In this document: positions 19,208-28,422 of the stretch, in pieces
Layout of the letters: every line of letters begins with the position of its first letter
Numbering within the stretch: the stretch's first letter is position 1
Assembly: GCA_934432595.1 (NCBI GenBank)
Contig: CAKRYR010000004.1
Coordinates: 62,001-126,000 of the forward strand
Direction: 5' to 3'
Source of the DNA: an uncultured Lachnospiraceae bacterium
GTDB taxonomy: Bacteria; Bacillota; Clostridia; Lachnospirales; Lachnospiraceae
Length of the DNA stretch: 64,000 bases
Notes under the pieces: generated by a model
Database searches by the model: none
Seen by the model: only the letters and a program-made list of their open reading frames with translations
Told to the model about the DNA's origin: nothing
Position numbers and translations under genes: made by a program

Positions 19208-22200
19208 ATGGAGAACAAGTATAAGTTAATTTTATCTAATAAGTGGATATATAGAGAGATAGAATTACCTGAGGAAGGAAAGTCTATTCAAATTGGAACT
19301 CAAAAAGGCTGTTCTATGAGATTTAGTAGAGAATACTTTTTTGATGATTTTGTGTTACTCCTAGATTATGTAGATGATAATTGGGTTATGACTTGTACTG
19401 ATACAGCGTATATATTGATTGGAAATGAACAATTAAGAACAATAGAATTAGATAATGGAATAGAGTTTGTAGTATATTTTAGAAGAAATAATAAAGAGAT
19501 ATTTAAGGGATTTTGTATGCTTGATTCATATGTTCAAGATTTTTCTAGACAGGTAAATTTAAATGGAATATCTCAATGTATAATAGGAGGCAATTCACAA
19601 TGTAATATATTTATTGATGATAATATTTTGAGAAATAGAGCTATTTCTTTGGTATGTAAAAATGAAAAAATGTATGTGGTAGACAATCAAAGTAATTATG
19701 GTGTCTATGTTAATGGTATAAAAATTAATGGAAGTGCAGAGATAAGAAGTTATGATTTCATATCTTTTGCTGGATACAATTTTTATTATAAAAAGCATAT
19801 TTTATATATGTCTGCTAGTAATAATATAGCTATACATGGTTTAGAGTATAAAGATGATGTCCCAAAGGATACATGTTTTGAATATCCTAAATACAATAGA
19901 AATACAAGAATAAAATATGTAATACCAAATGAGGATATAGAGGTTCTTAATCCACCTACAAAGCCAGAGAAATCGAAGAAAAGTATATTATTCAGGATAA
20001 TTCCCGTTATTGTTTCTATTATTTTAGTAGTAGTTTTAAGAGGAATAATGAGTGGCAGTAAGAATAATATGTTTATTATGTATAGTGCCTGTACAATGGC
20101 AGTAGGTCTTATAGTGACAATTGTAAGTTATTTTGATGATAAGAAGATACAAGCAGAGAAAATAGAAACTAGAAGAGAAAAATATATGGAGTATATCACT
20201 GAAAAAGAACAGGAGATTATGGCAGCAAGGGATAATGAGCTTCGTATAAGAAGAATCAATCAACCTGAAATAGAAGAGAATATACAAGAAGTATTTGATT
20301 TTGGTAAGAGATTGTTTGAAAAAGACATTGATGATGACGACTTTTTGGATGTTTATTTGGGAACTGGTAGGGTTGAGGCTACGAGAGGGGTAAAGATAAC
20401 TAAGAAAGAATTTATAGATAATGATGATGAATTATCACTTATACCAGAAAAAGTTTATCATAGATATGAGTATATATATAATGCACCTATTGTTGTTAAG
20501 GTTGCAGAAAATTCTTCTATGGGTGTTGTAGGAGATTATACAGCATTATGTGATATGTTGAAGAATTTTACAATGGATATTGTTACAAGACATTACTATA
20601 AAGAAGTAAAATTGTATTATTTATTTGAGAAAGAATCAGGAGAAAAATTTAGTTGGGTTAGATGGCTTCCACATGTATATAATGAACATTTAAAGATAAA
20701 AAATATTATAATTGATGAGGAAAGCCAAAACTTAATATTAGATTATTTATATTCAAGATTATCTCAAAGAAAGATGAATAATCTTAAGAAAAAAGATTGT
20801 AAGCAATATGAAGTTGTAATGGTATTTGGAGTTCAAAGCATTAAAAAACATCCAATATCAAAGTTTTTTGAGGAAGCAAACGAGTATGGTACAACATTTA
20901 TTTTCTTTGATACAAGGGAAGAAATGTTACCTAAAGGATGTGGAAATATTGTAAAAGTTAATTCACAATCTAATACTGGACAACTTTGGGACAGTGAAGA
21001 TGGAGATAATATAGTTGATTTTGCATATAACGTAATTAATACATATACAGCAAGTAAGGTTGCTAAGAGATTAAGTCCTATATATATTGATGAAGTTGGT
21101 GTTGAGAGTGAATTAAAGAAAAAGATAAGTATGTATGAACTTCTACATGTAAATAATATTGAGGAATTTGACTTGGCTGAAGTTTGGTCTATGTCTAAAG
21201 TATATGAGAGTATGTCAGTGCCACTTGGTGTTAAGAGAAAAGATGAGGTAGTATTCCTTGATATTAGTGATAATGCTAATGCACATGGACCTCATGGATT
21301 AGTTGCAGGTACAACAGGTTCTGGTAAGAGTGAAATTTTACAAAGTTATGTGTTATCAATGGCTCTTAAGTTTAATCCTTATGATGTAGGATTTATGATA
21401 ATTGACTTTAAGGGTGGTGGAATGGCTAATCAATTTAAGGCATTACCACACTTACTTGGAACTATAACTAATATAGATGGTAGAGAAATAAATAGGTCTT
21501 TGTTATCTATAAAGGCTGAGTTAATTAAGAGACAAGAGATTTTTTCCAAAAGTGGAGTTAATCATATAAATGATTACATAAAGTTATTTAAACAAGGTAA
21601 AGTAAAACAGCCTTTACCACATTTAATAATAATCGTAGACGAGTTTGCAGAATTAAAAGCAGAATATCCAGACTTTATGAAGGAAATAGTTAGTGCAGCT
21701 CGTATAGGTAGAACATTAGGAATCCATTTGATTTTAGCTACTCAAAAACCAGCAGGTATAGTAGATAATCAGATTTGGAGTAACTCTAAGTTTAAGCTTT
21801 GTCTTAAAGTTCAAACTAAAGAGGATAGTAGCGAGGTAATAAAGAATCCATTGGCAGCAGAGATTGTTGAACCTGGACGAGCATATTTCCAAGTTGGTAA
21901 TAATGAAATGTTTGAGTTGTTCCAATCTGCATATTCAGGCGAAAAGGTAATGGATTCTAACGCAATATTGGGGCATAAGTATGAGATAAATATGCTTAAT
22001 GTGTGGGGAAAGAAACATTTGGTATATTCAAATAAAGGTGTAAAAGGTAAAGAAGATAATTTAACCCAATTACAAGCTATAGTAAATTATATTGGACAGT
22101 TTTGTTATCAACAAGGGTTAGAAAAATTACCAGGTATATGTTTACCACCATTAGAAGATGTTATTTACAATGAAGATGTACCAAATATTTGTAAGGATAT

Positions 22201-23758
22201 CATGGAGGGAATAAAGATTCCTATTGGTATATACGATGATCCTGCACAACAAAAACAAGGACCATATGAAGTTAATTTATCTTATAGTAATACATATATA
22301 ATTGGTTCTGCTCAAACTGGTAAGACAACTTTACTACAAACAATGATATATGAAATTATGGAGATGTATACTCCAAATGAAGTAAATATGTATGTTATTG
22401 ATTGTGGAAATATGACTTTGAAAGTATTTGAAGGTTCAAATCATGTGGGAGGTGTTGTTTTAGTATATGAGGAAGAAAGAGTAAAGAATTTATTTAAATT
22501 AATTAATTCTTTTATTAAGGAGAGAAAAGAAAAATTCAGTAGGATAGGACTTAGTAATTATAGGGCATATATTGAGGCAGGTTATTATGATTTACCTCAG
22601 ATTATATTGATGATAGATAATTATGATGCATTTAAAGATTATTATGTAGATTTATTAGATGAAATTCTAGTTTTATCTAGAGAAGGTCAAAGTGTAGGCG
22701 TAAATTTAGTAATTACAGCAACACATACTAACACAATAAGTTATAAGGCATTAACAAATTTCGCAAATAGAATAGCGTATATGTGCAATGATGTTATAGA
22801 ATATAGCAATTTATTATCAAAACCTAAGATACAACCTAAAGATGTGCCTGGTAGAGCACTTGGATGTATAGACAAACAAATTGTTGAATTCCAAACAATG
22901 ATGTGTGTACGTGGAGATAAAGAAATTACAAGAGTCGAAAATATTAAGGCATTTATTGAGGTTAATTCAAAAGTATATAGCAATATGTACGCTAAATTTA
23001 TTCCAGAGGTACCTGAAATAGTTAGAAGGAGTCAATTGCTTAAACGTAATCCACAGATTTTCCTTCAACCATATAAGATTCCTATTGGAATTGGATTTGA
23101 AACTGTAGAATATGTTAACTTAGATTTGTTATCACTTGGAATGTTTGCTGTATCTGGTAAAGCAAAGAGTGGTAAAAAGAACTTTACGTTGAATTTATTT
23201 GACACATTAGCAATTACAAGAAGCTTTACACAAGCGTTTTTCTTTGATAGTGTAGATGGAAGATTTAGTGCATTAAAAGAACATCCTTGTGTTGCCCAAT
23301 ATACTACTAATGAAAAAGATTTAGATAAGTATCTTGAAGTAATAGAACAAGAGATGGAGAACAGAAAGAACTTAATAAGAGAACAAGGTAGAGGTATTCT
23401 TGATAATAAATCTTTGATTATTATTGCTATTGAAAATGATAAGGTTTTGACTTTACTTAAGAATAATACAACTTTAGCAGAAAGATTAAAACAGTTATAT
23501 AAGAATTATAAAAACTATAAGTTATTTATTTTGTGTAGTAATGTAGAAAATGCAGCAATATCATTTTCTTCATCACCATTGTTAAAGGAGATTAAAGAAG
23601 TAAATAATTATATGATTTTTGAGGAAATTCAAGATATTAAGATTGTTTCTACAACAATGAAACAACAGAGAAAAGAAAAGAAAGAATTAAGTAAAGGTGA
23701 TGGTTTCTTAGTTATTAATGGAAAGATGGAGAGAATAAGAACTATTTTGAAAGATTAA
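19208..23758 (+). CDS. essC: EssC-type FtsK/SpoIIIE ATPase of the type VII secretion system
   Basis: The motor of the T7SS. This 1516-residue protein has two N-terminal FHA-like domains (about 1-95 and 110-198), a pair of membrane helices (about 258-305), a linker and three FtsK-type ATPase domains. ATPase 1 has Walker A G701-T-T-G-S-G-K707-S and Walker B with D811-E812. ATPase 2 has G1033-S-A-Q-T-G-K1039-T. ATPase 3 has GKAKSGKKN (1317-1325), where the Ser/Thr after the lysine is replaced by Lys, so it is probably weak or inactive. This layout and length match EssC/YukBA. WXG100 substrates bind the C-terminal ATPase in this family, and the gene for one follows. Confidence 0.97.
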   Translation: MENKYKLILSNKWIYREIELPEEGKSIQIGTQKGCSMRFSREYFFDDFVLLLDYVDDNWVMTCTDTAYILIGNEQLRTIELDNGIEFVVYFRRNNKEIFKGFCMLDSYVQDFSRQVNLNGISQCIIGGNSQCNIFIDDNILRNRAISLVCKNEKMYVVDNQSNYGVYVNGIKINGSAEIRSYDFISFAGYNFYYKKHILYMSASNNIAIHGLEYKDDVPKDTCFEYPKYNRNTRIKYVIPNEDIEVLNPPTKPEKSKKSILFRIIPVIVSIILVVVLRGIMSGSKNNMFIMYSACTMAVGLIVTIVSYFDDKKIQAEKIETRREKYMEYITEKEQEIMAARDNELRIRRINQPEIEENIQEVFDFGKRLFEKDIDDDDFLDVYLGTGRVEATRGVKITKKEFIDNDDELSLIPEKVYHRYEYIYNAPIVVKVAENSSMGVVGDYTALCDMLKNFTMDIVTRHYYKEVKLYYLFEKESGEKFSWVRWLPHVYNEHLKIKNIIIDEESQNLILDYLYSRLSQRKMNNLKKKDCKQYEVVMVFGVQSIKKHPISKFFEEANEYGTTFIFFDTREEMLPKGCGNIVKVNSQSNTGQLWDSEDGDNIVDFAYNVINTYTASKVAKRLSPIYIDEVGVESELKKKISMYELLHVNNIEEFDLAEVWSMSKVYESMSVPLGVKRKDEVVFLDISDNANAHGPHGLVAGTTGSGKSEILQSYVLSMALKFNPYDVGFMIIDFKGGGMANQFKALPHLLGTITNIDGREINRSLLSIKAELIKRQEIFSKSGVNHINDYIKLFKQGKVKQPLPHLIIIVDEFAELKAEYPDFMKEIVSAARIGRTLGIHLILATQKPAGIVDNQIWSNSKFKLCLKVQTKEDSSEVIKNPLAAEIVEPGRAYFQVGNNEMFELFQSAYSGEKVMDSNAILGHKYEINMLNVWGKKHLVYSNKGVKGKEDNLTQLQAIVNYIGQFCYQQGLEKLPGICLPPLEDVIYNEDVPNICKDIMEGIKIPIGIYDDPAQQKQGPYEVNLSYSNTYIIGSAQTGKTTLLQTMIYEIMEMYTPNEVNMYVIDCGNMTLKVFEGSNHVGGVVLVYEEERVKNLFKLINSFIKERKEKFSRIGLSNYRAYIEAGYYDLPQIILMIDNYDAFKDYYVDLLDEILVLSREGQSVGVNLVITATHTNTISYKALTNFANRIAYMCNDVIEYSNLLSKPKIQPKDVPGRALGCIDKQIVEFQTMMCVRGDKEITRVENIKAFIEVNSKVYSNMYAKFIPEVPEIVRRSQLLKRNPQIFLQPYKIPIGIGFETVEYVNLDLLSLGMFAVSGKAKSGKKNFTLNLFDTLAITRSFTQAFFFDSVDGRFSALKEHPCVAQYTTNEKDLDKYLEVIEQEMENRKNLIREQGRGILDNKSLIIIAIENDKVLTLLKNNTTLAERLKQLYKNYKNYKLFILCSNVENAAISFSSSPLLKEIKEVNNYMIFEEIQDIKIVSTTMKQQRKEKKELSKGDGFLVINGKMERIRTILKD

Positions 23759-23842
23759 AAAATGGTATGTTATATACGCAAACTATTTATAATGGAGTGC
23801 GTTAAAATAAAAAATAAAAAAATAATTTAGGAGGTGGAAGTT

Positions 23843-24136
23843 ATGGCACAAAGAATAGCTATAACACCAGAAGAGTTACAAACATTAGGAGGGGAATTTA
23901 TTACTTCAGCTTCTCAAATAGGAGAAATTATGACAAAACTAGAGTCACAAATGAATGCTCTAGAGAGTTCATGGGAAGGTGCAGTTAAGTTGAGTTACTT
24001 TGAAGAGTATCAACAAAGAAAACCTAGTATTCAAGAATTCCAAGAAATGGTTAATATTTTTGGAGAACAATTGAAGACAATTGCTCAAGAGCTTGAGACA
24101 ACTGATGAAACTCTTGCTAATGCTCTAAAGGGCTAA
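23843..24136 (+). CDS. esxA: WXG100 family protein (EsxA-like)
   Basis: A 97-residue helical-hairpin protein with the WXG turn as W-E-G (SSWEGAVK) near the middle. Length, helix pattern and position after essC all fit the secreted EsxA class. The ATG at 23843 follows AGGAGG. The 84-bp leader has a small ACGCA/TGCGT hairpin. Family members are exported as dimers by EssC and are needed for the machine to work. Confidence 0.93.
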   Translation: MAQRIAITPEELQTLGGEFITSASQIGEIMTKLESQMNALESSWEGAVKLSYFEEYQQRKPSIQEFQEMVNIFGEQLKTIAQELETTDETLANALKG

Positions 24137-24181
24137 AACTAAGAAAAATACTTGAAAAATAATTCACCAGGAGGAAGAAAA

Positions 24182-24859
24182 ATGGCTTTGGAAAAGGATA
24201 GAATGAATGATTTACTAATGGAGGAATGGTTTAAAAGTAATAAATCAATTGACCAAGATTGTGTAAGTATATTTAAAGGAATGAAAAATCAGGTCCAAAG
24301 TGATTTATCACTATTTTATCAAATGAATAAGATGATTGTCATAGGTGAAGGTCAAGTATTAGATAATGAATTAGGTATTAATTTTATATGTCAAAATGGC
24401 AATTGTATGTTAAGAACTAATCTAGGAGAATTATATTTAAGTAATAATGATTTTAGAAAAGTTATTACAGGCATAGTGGATATATATGAAGATATATATC
24501 CACTGGGCACTGTAGTAGATTTGAATAAAAAATATTTTAAAGGAATTCTACCTGTAGATGAGCTAGAAGAATTGCGAGTAATTATAACATATAGATTTGT
24601 ACCGTTAACTAATTCGTGTTATATCCCATATGTTGGGGCCCTATATCCAATGGGGAATATGGGAATTTTAAAAAATGATTTGCACTTTACACCGAGAGCA
24701 ATAGAAAAGGTTGTACAAATTGGTTATCAAGATGAAAAGGAATTGGCATTTTTATTTGAAATAAAGAATAAATTTTTAATTCAAAATGGCAAACATTCAT
24801 CAGGTTTTGCAACACAATATGAATTAGAAGAAATGAGAAATGTTTTTAATGGTAAATAG
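24182..24859 (+). CDS. DUF4176-like protein with N-terminal helical domain, T7SS-associated
   Basis: A 225-residue soluble protein read from ATG 24182 behind AGGAGG. Residues 1-50 form an amphipathic helical segment. Residues about 100-205 resemble DUF4176 (PLGTVVDL...RFVP...YVGALYPMG...IGYQDEKELAF), a family frequent in Firmicute T7SS loci and of unknown function. Three more copies or fragments of the same gene follow at 26665, 27256 and 27842, so it is the intact parent of a local duplication family. It might be a chaperone, adaptor or immunity-type partner of the effector; none of these is shown. Confidence 0.75.
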   Translation: MALEKDRMNDLLMEEWFKSNKSIDQDCVSIFKGMKNQVQSDLSLFYQMNKMIVIGEGQVLDNELGINFICQNGNCMLRTNLGELYLSNNDFRKVITGIVDIYEDIYPLGTVVDLNKKYFKGILPVDELEELRVIITYRFVPLTNSCYIPYVGALYPMGNMGILKNDLHFTPRAIEKVVQIGYQDEKELAFLFEIKNKFLIQNGKHSSGFATQYELEEMRNVFNGK

Positions 24860-24883
24860 ATTTTATTTATGAGGAGGGGTTAT

Positions 24884-25123
24884 ATGCCAACAGGCAATGA
24901 TACAAATACTTCGGGAGCAAGTTTAACAAGTAAAGCTGAAGCAAATACAATTGTTAGGGAGTATATAAGTCATATTGAGGAATTACAAACAGCTTTTAAG
25001 GGAAATTATGACGATATGGAAATTGAAAATACAGATATTCAGATTGAAATATCTGATGTAGTTGCTGATATAACTAAACGATTAGAAAGTCTTGTAGACT
25101 CAATGCAAGATGTATCTTTTTAG
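24884..25123 (+). CDS. Small helical protein before the T7SS effector (Lap-like)
   Basis: A 79-residue acidic helical protein read from ATG 24884, behind GAGGAGGGG; the ATG at 24869 overlaps that site. It has no WXG motif. Small helical partners (LXG-associated Lap proteins) are commonly encoded directly before LXG effectors and bind their N-terminal stalk. Position and size fit that role, 42 bp upstream of the effector-like gene. I cannot assign a specific DUF. Confidence 0.65.
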   Translation: MPTGNDTNTSGASLTSKAEANTIVREYISHIEELQTAFKGNYDDMEIENTDIQIEISDVVADITKRLESLVDSMQDVSF

Positions 25124-25164
25124 TTAAAATATGTGTTAAAAAATATTAAATAAGGGGAGATTCT

Positions 25165-26664
25165 ATGGCAAGACATAATTTAAAATTAAATTATAGTGAA
25201 TTAGAAAAATTAGCAACCTCTTGTCTTGACTTAGGTAGTTCTTTGGATGAAATCAAAAGTACTGTAAAAAATGTGGAGAAGACGGTTCAAAGTTGTAAAG
25301 GACAAGCGGCCTCTAGCATTACTGGAGATGGAGACGAGATAGTTGAAAGTATAGACAAATTAAAAACAGGGTTAGACAAATTCGCTACAGAGACTAATAA
25401 TTTTGTATCTGATATGAGTGGAATAATCAATTGCCAAGGTGGAGGAATGTTACAAGTTAATTCATGGGACTGTAATTTCAATCTTAGTCAAATGGTTTCG
25501 GATTTGCTTAACTTTAATTCTTATGCTCAAAGTTCAAGGAGCAATGTTTCTTATGCAAACGGTGGGGTTAGTATGGCTATGTTCCCGCAAGAAGAACTCG
25601 TAAAAATAAGTCAAATAAATGCTAGTCTTGAAAATGTAGTAGAACTTATGAAATCGGCAGCTAGAGATTTGCTAAAATATGAGGATGATTTTCAGAAGTT
25701 TAAAAAGACTATAAGTGATTTTGAAAATAAAGATGATGATTATAGAAATTCAATGCAGAATATATATTATGATGTTGCAGATATTGATTGGCTTCATAAG
25801 ACATCAACTAAAATAATTATTGCGGTAGCTGTTATAGCAGCTGCAGCAGCCTTAATCATATTTGCACCTGCAATTGCTGGACTAGCAAGTGTTGGTGGTG
25901 TTATTGGAACAATTGCAACGGCTGCATCTTCGGCAACAGCAGTTGGTATAGCAACAGAGATTGTTACTGTTGGAATTGGAACGGGAGTTATATCTGCAGG
26001 TGTATCAGTGTTAACAGGAGATGATGTAGAAGATGCACTTGGATCAGGATTGATGGATGGAGTGATGTCAGGTGCTATTTCAGGTGGAGTAGGAGCAATT
26101 GCCAATAGTACTAAGATAGCTAAAATGGGAACTAAGTTGTCTGAATATGCTTCTAGTAAAGACATAATGCTTACTGGAAATAAAGCAAGGTCTATCGTTA
26201 AGGAAGGTGTTCAATATTTTGGAGAGGCAGCTTCTAGTTTAGCATATTGTTTGTATAATGGTGAAGATATTAATATGTTAAAAATTGGTGCAACTGCAGC
26301 ATTTGATAGAGGAAAAGATAAAGCTTTTGAAACTGGTGGAGATTATCTAAATAAAAAGATTTCTGATGGTGAAATTAATTTATTTAAAGATGGAAAATTT
26401 TCAAGGGATGATGCTAAAAAAGCTGTTGAAAAAATATTTACAGATAAGTCTATGGATGCTGGTAAGGAAATAACAGGACAGATAGGACATGAAATAATAG
26501 ACAATACTTTAGTTGAATCAGAAGATAATGGTATAGAGATTGAAGCTGAAAAAATTCCAGAAAATTATGCCAAAAAAGATATGAAGAAAATAGTGAAAGG
26601 TTCTTTGAAAAAAGCATCGGGTCGTGTAGAACATAAGATTAATAGAAAAAGGTTAGGAAGATAG
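25165..26664 (+). CDS. Probable T7SS effector with glycine-zipper membrane segment
   Basis: A 499-residue protein with a helical coiled-coil N-terminal half (about 1-205) like the targeting stalk of LXG/WXG-type T7SS effectors. A long Ala/Gly/Val/Ile segment (about 212-305) has GxxxG-type spacings able to form membrane hairpins. The C-terminal region (about 310-499) is mixed and ends strongly basic. Pore-forming T7SS toxins such as TelE use glycine zippers, so a membrane-active toxin is possible. No known nuclease or ADP-ribosyltransferase motif is visible. An immunity gene, if any, should be among the small genes around it. Function is inferred. Confidence 0.65.
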   Translation: MARHNLKLNYSELEKLATSCLDLGSSLDEIKSTVKNVEKTVQSCKGQAASSITGDGDEIVESIDKLKTGLDKFATETNNFVSDMSGIINCQGGGMLQVNSWDCNFNLSQMVSDLLNFNSYAQSSRSNVSYANGGVSMAMFPQEELVKISQINASLENVVELMKSAARDLLKYEDDFQKFKKTISDFENKDDDYRNSMQNIYYDVADIDWLHKTSTKIIIAVAVIAAAAALIIFAPAIAGLASVGGVIGTIATAASSATAVGIATEIVTVGIGTGVISAGVSVLTGDDVEDALGSGLMDGVMSGAISGGVGAIANSTKIAKMGTKLSEYASSKDIMLTGNKARSIVKEGVQYFGEAASSLAYCLYNGEDINMLKIGATAAFDRGKDKAFETGGDYLNKKISDGEINLFKDGKFSRDDAKKAVEKIFTDKSMDAGKEITGQIGHEIIDNTLVESEDNGIEIEAEKIPENYAKKDMKKIVKGSLKKASGRVEHKINRKRLGR

Positions 26665-26838
26665 ATGCAATTAGATAAAAATGAATTAAATGATCGCTTA
26701 ATAAGAGAATAGTTTAAGAAGTATACATCAATTGCTCCTAATCAATTTGAAATATTTATAGAATTAAAAAATATAATACAAAGTGATTTATTAATGTTTT
26801 ATCAAATTTTTTGTTATAAGATTAGAAAGGAGGAAAAT
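26665..26838 (+). pseudogene. 5' fragment of a DUF4176-type gene, in frame with the second WXG100 gene
   Basis: Starting at the ATG right after the effector's stop, the translation aligns with the first 50 residues of the 24182 gene (LNDRLIRE-stop-FKKYTSI and IIQSDLLMFYQI). A TAG at 26710-26712 interrupts it. After that stop the frame stays open and runs in frame into the WXG100 gene at 26839. It is a broken copy joined to a new gene. Confidence 0.7.
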
Positions 26839-27132
26839 ATGGGAGAGATAAAAATAGAAGTAGAGGATTTGAAAGCTAGTTTAAAAGAATTAAGTAGTGC
26901 AACTCAAGAATTTGCTAGTCTTGTAACGCAATTTCAATCAAATTCTAGTGGTTGTTTGGATGATATGAATTCAGATTTTATAGGTATTGCAAAGAAAATG
27001 TTAAGTGAGATAAATGATGGGTTTTTAAAGGATATATCTGAATCGTTGGAAAAATATTGCGAAGGTGTAGATACAGTTGTAACAGAGTTTGAAAGTGCTG
27101 ATCAGACTTTGGCAGATGGAGTGAAAAAATAA
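26839..27132 (+). CDS. Second WXG100-like protein, lacking the WXG motif
   Basis: A 97-residue helical-hairpin protein, read from ATG 26839 behind AAAGGAGG. Length and residue pattern match the EsxA homologue at 23843, with a similar C-terminus (SADQTLADGVKK against TDETLANALKG). The central turn reads SSGCLDDM with no W-x-G. It is inserted between two halves of a broken DUF4176-type gene. EsxB-type partners often lack WXG, so it may pair with the first protein or with the effector. Confidence 0.75.
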   Translation: MGEIKIEVEDLKASLKELSSATQEFASLVTQFQSNSSGCLDDMNSDFIGIAKKMLSEINDGFLKDISESLEKYCEGVDTVVTEFESADQTLADGVKK

Positions 27133-27255
27133 TAAGTAGGGAAATAAAGATGATATTAAGGGTGGAGTTAAAGATGTATTAGGAAACTTAGCAAATATGA
27201 AATCAAAGTAACGTTTTGCTATTGGCAGAAGTTAATTCTGAATGAAAAAAAAAAT

Positions 27256-27813
27256 ATGGTGGGTATTTTTGATATCCATCGTATTAAAATAGAGTGTGAA
27301 ATAATTAATAAGTATGTTGATTAAAAGGAAGAGTGTGGTATTACATTTGAATGTATAAATAATGTAATATTACTAACTACTACATATGGAAATATTGAGA
27401 TGAATGCAGATGAATTTAAGAATATAGTAGGAGCATTTATCGATATATACCAGAAATTATTTCCAATAGGAACTGTGGTAGATTTAGATAAGAAGTATTT
27501 TAGGAAAATATATGATATAGATGAAATAGATAATATTAGAGTAGTAATATCTCATAGGTTTGTACCATATAATAAGAATATTTTTATACCATATATGGGA
27601 ATGCATTATCCGTTTGGCCCTTTAGGTGTGGAAAATGATGGGGTACATTTTACACCAAGAGTAATAAAAAATGTTGTTCATATGGGTTATAGAGATGAGA
27701 AAGAGACTGCATATTTGTTTAAAATAAAGGAAAAACTTATCGTTGAGAATAATATGAAATCAAGTGAAATGATGATGGATAGAAATATACTAGATAAAAT
27801 TTTACAAAAGTAG
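27256..27813 (+). pseudogene. 3' fragment of a DUF4176-type gene
   Basis: From 27256 the frame reads into a TAA at 27322-27324. From 27325 onward the translation aligns throughout with residues about 60-215 of the 24182 protein (CGITFECINN, FPIGTVVDLDKKYF, RFVPYNKN, GYRDEKETAYLF). An ATG at 27400 would give an uninterrupted 137-residue DUF4176 protein, but it has no clear ribosome site. Together with the fragment at 26665 it rebuilds nearly a full gene around the inserted WXG100 gene. It may still be expressed as a short protein. Confidence 0.7.
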
Positions 27814-27841
27814 CATAAGAATAGAAATGAGGAATAGTGAA

Positions 27842-28223
27842 ATGAAAGAACAAAGAATTAGTTAAGCTTTGGCTTGAAAAATCTGGGATTAATAATGAAA
27901 AATATGGTATATTAGTACAGTTGTTAGATAAAGTAGAAGATGATATGACAGTATTTTGTGAAATAAATAATATGTTGGATAATAATGAAGAGGCTTATGA
28001 GTATAATAATGATAATATACATATTAAGATCAATAAAATAAAAAATAAATATATATTAGAATGTGGTTCTGATAAGGAAGAAATAGAATTTGTTAATGAT
28101 AAAAAAAGAAGAGTAATTTGTGAATTAAACTTACAGTCGTTAGATATGAAAAAAATAAAAAAAGTGTTGACAACATTTTGTAAGTATGATAAATTAATTG
28201 TTGTGAAAGAAATCGATAAGTAA
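27842..28223 (+). pseudogene. Third relative of the DUF4176-type gene, frameshifted just after the start
   Basis: An ATG at 27842 behind GAGGAA reads only seven codons before a stop. Removing one A from the A-run at 27845-27847 would open a frame from ATG to 28223. That frame begins KNKELVKLWLEKSG and carries the same N-terminal helix pattern as the 24182 protein (DDMTVFCEINNM against SDLSLFYQMNKM), then a different C-terminal half. A TTG at 27921 could start a 100-residue remnant. It is either a recent frameshift or a sequence error. Confidence 0.6.
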
Positions 28224-28317
28224 AGTAGAGTATCCACTCTCACCTTAGGAGTGAAGTATGACTAGGGTTAATATTTTTGAATTATTCGACGAATATTATG
28301 TTGAATTTTTAAAAGTG

Positions 28318-28341
28318 AGTGGATGTTTAATCCACTTTTTT
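28318..28341 (+). terminator. Intrinsic terminator at the end of the T7SS region
   Basis: A 7-bp perfect stem AGTGGAT/ATCCACT with a 5-base loop is followed directly by a run of T. It closes transcription from the T7SS tail. Confidence 0.7.
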
Positions 28342-28422
28342 ATTTAATAAGAAATTGCGTCGCATTTCCTATTAAACAAAACTCTCCGAGAGATGCACAC
28401 ATTGTGCAGAGGAAGGTTGCTA

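Noticed and set aside
25794..26165. Antisense 123-codon frame opposite the effector's glycine-rich segment
   Set aside because: Pro/Ala/Ile low complexity mirrors the Gly/Ala codons of the real gene.
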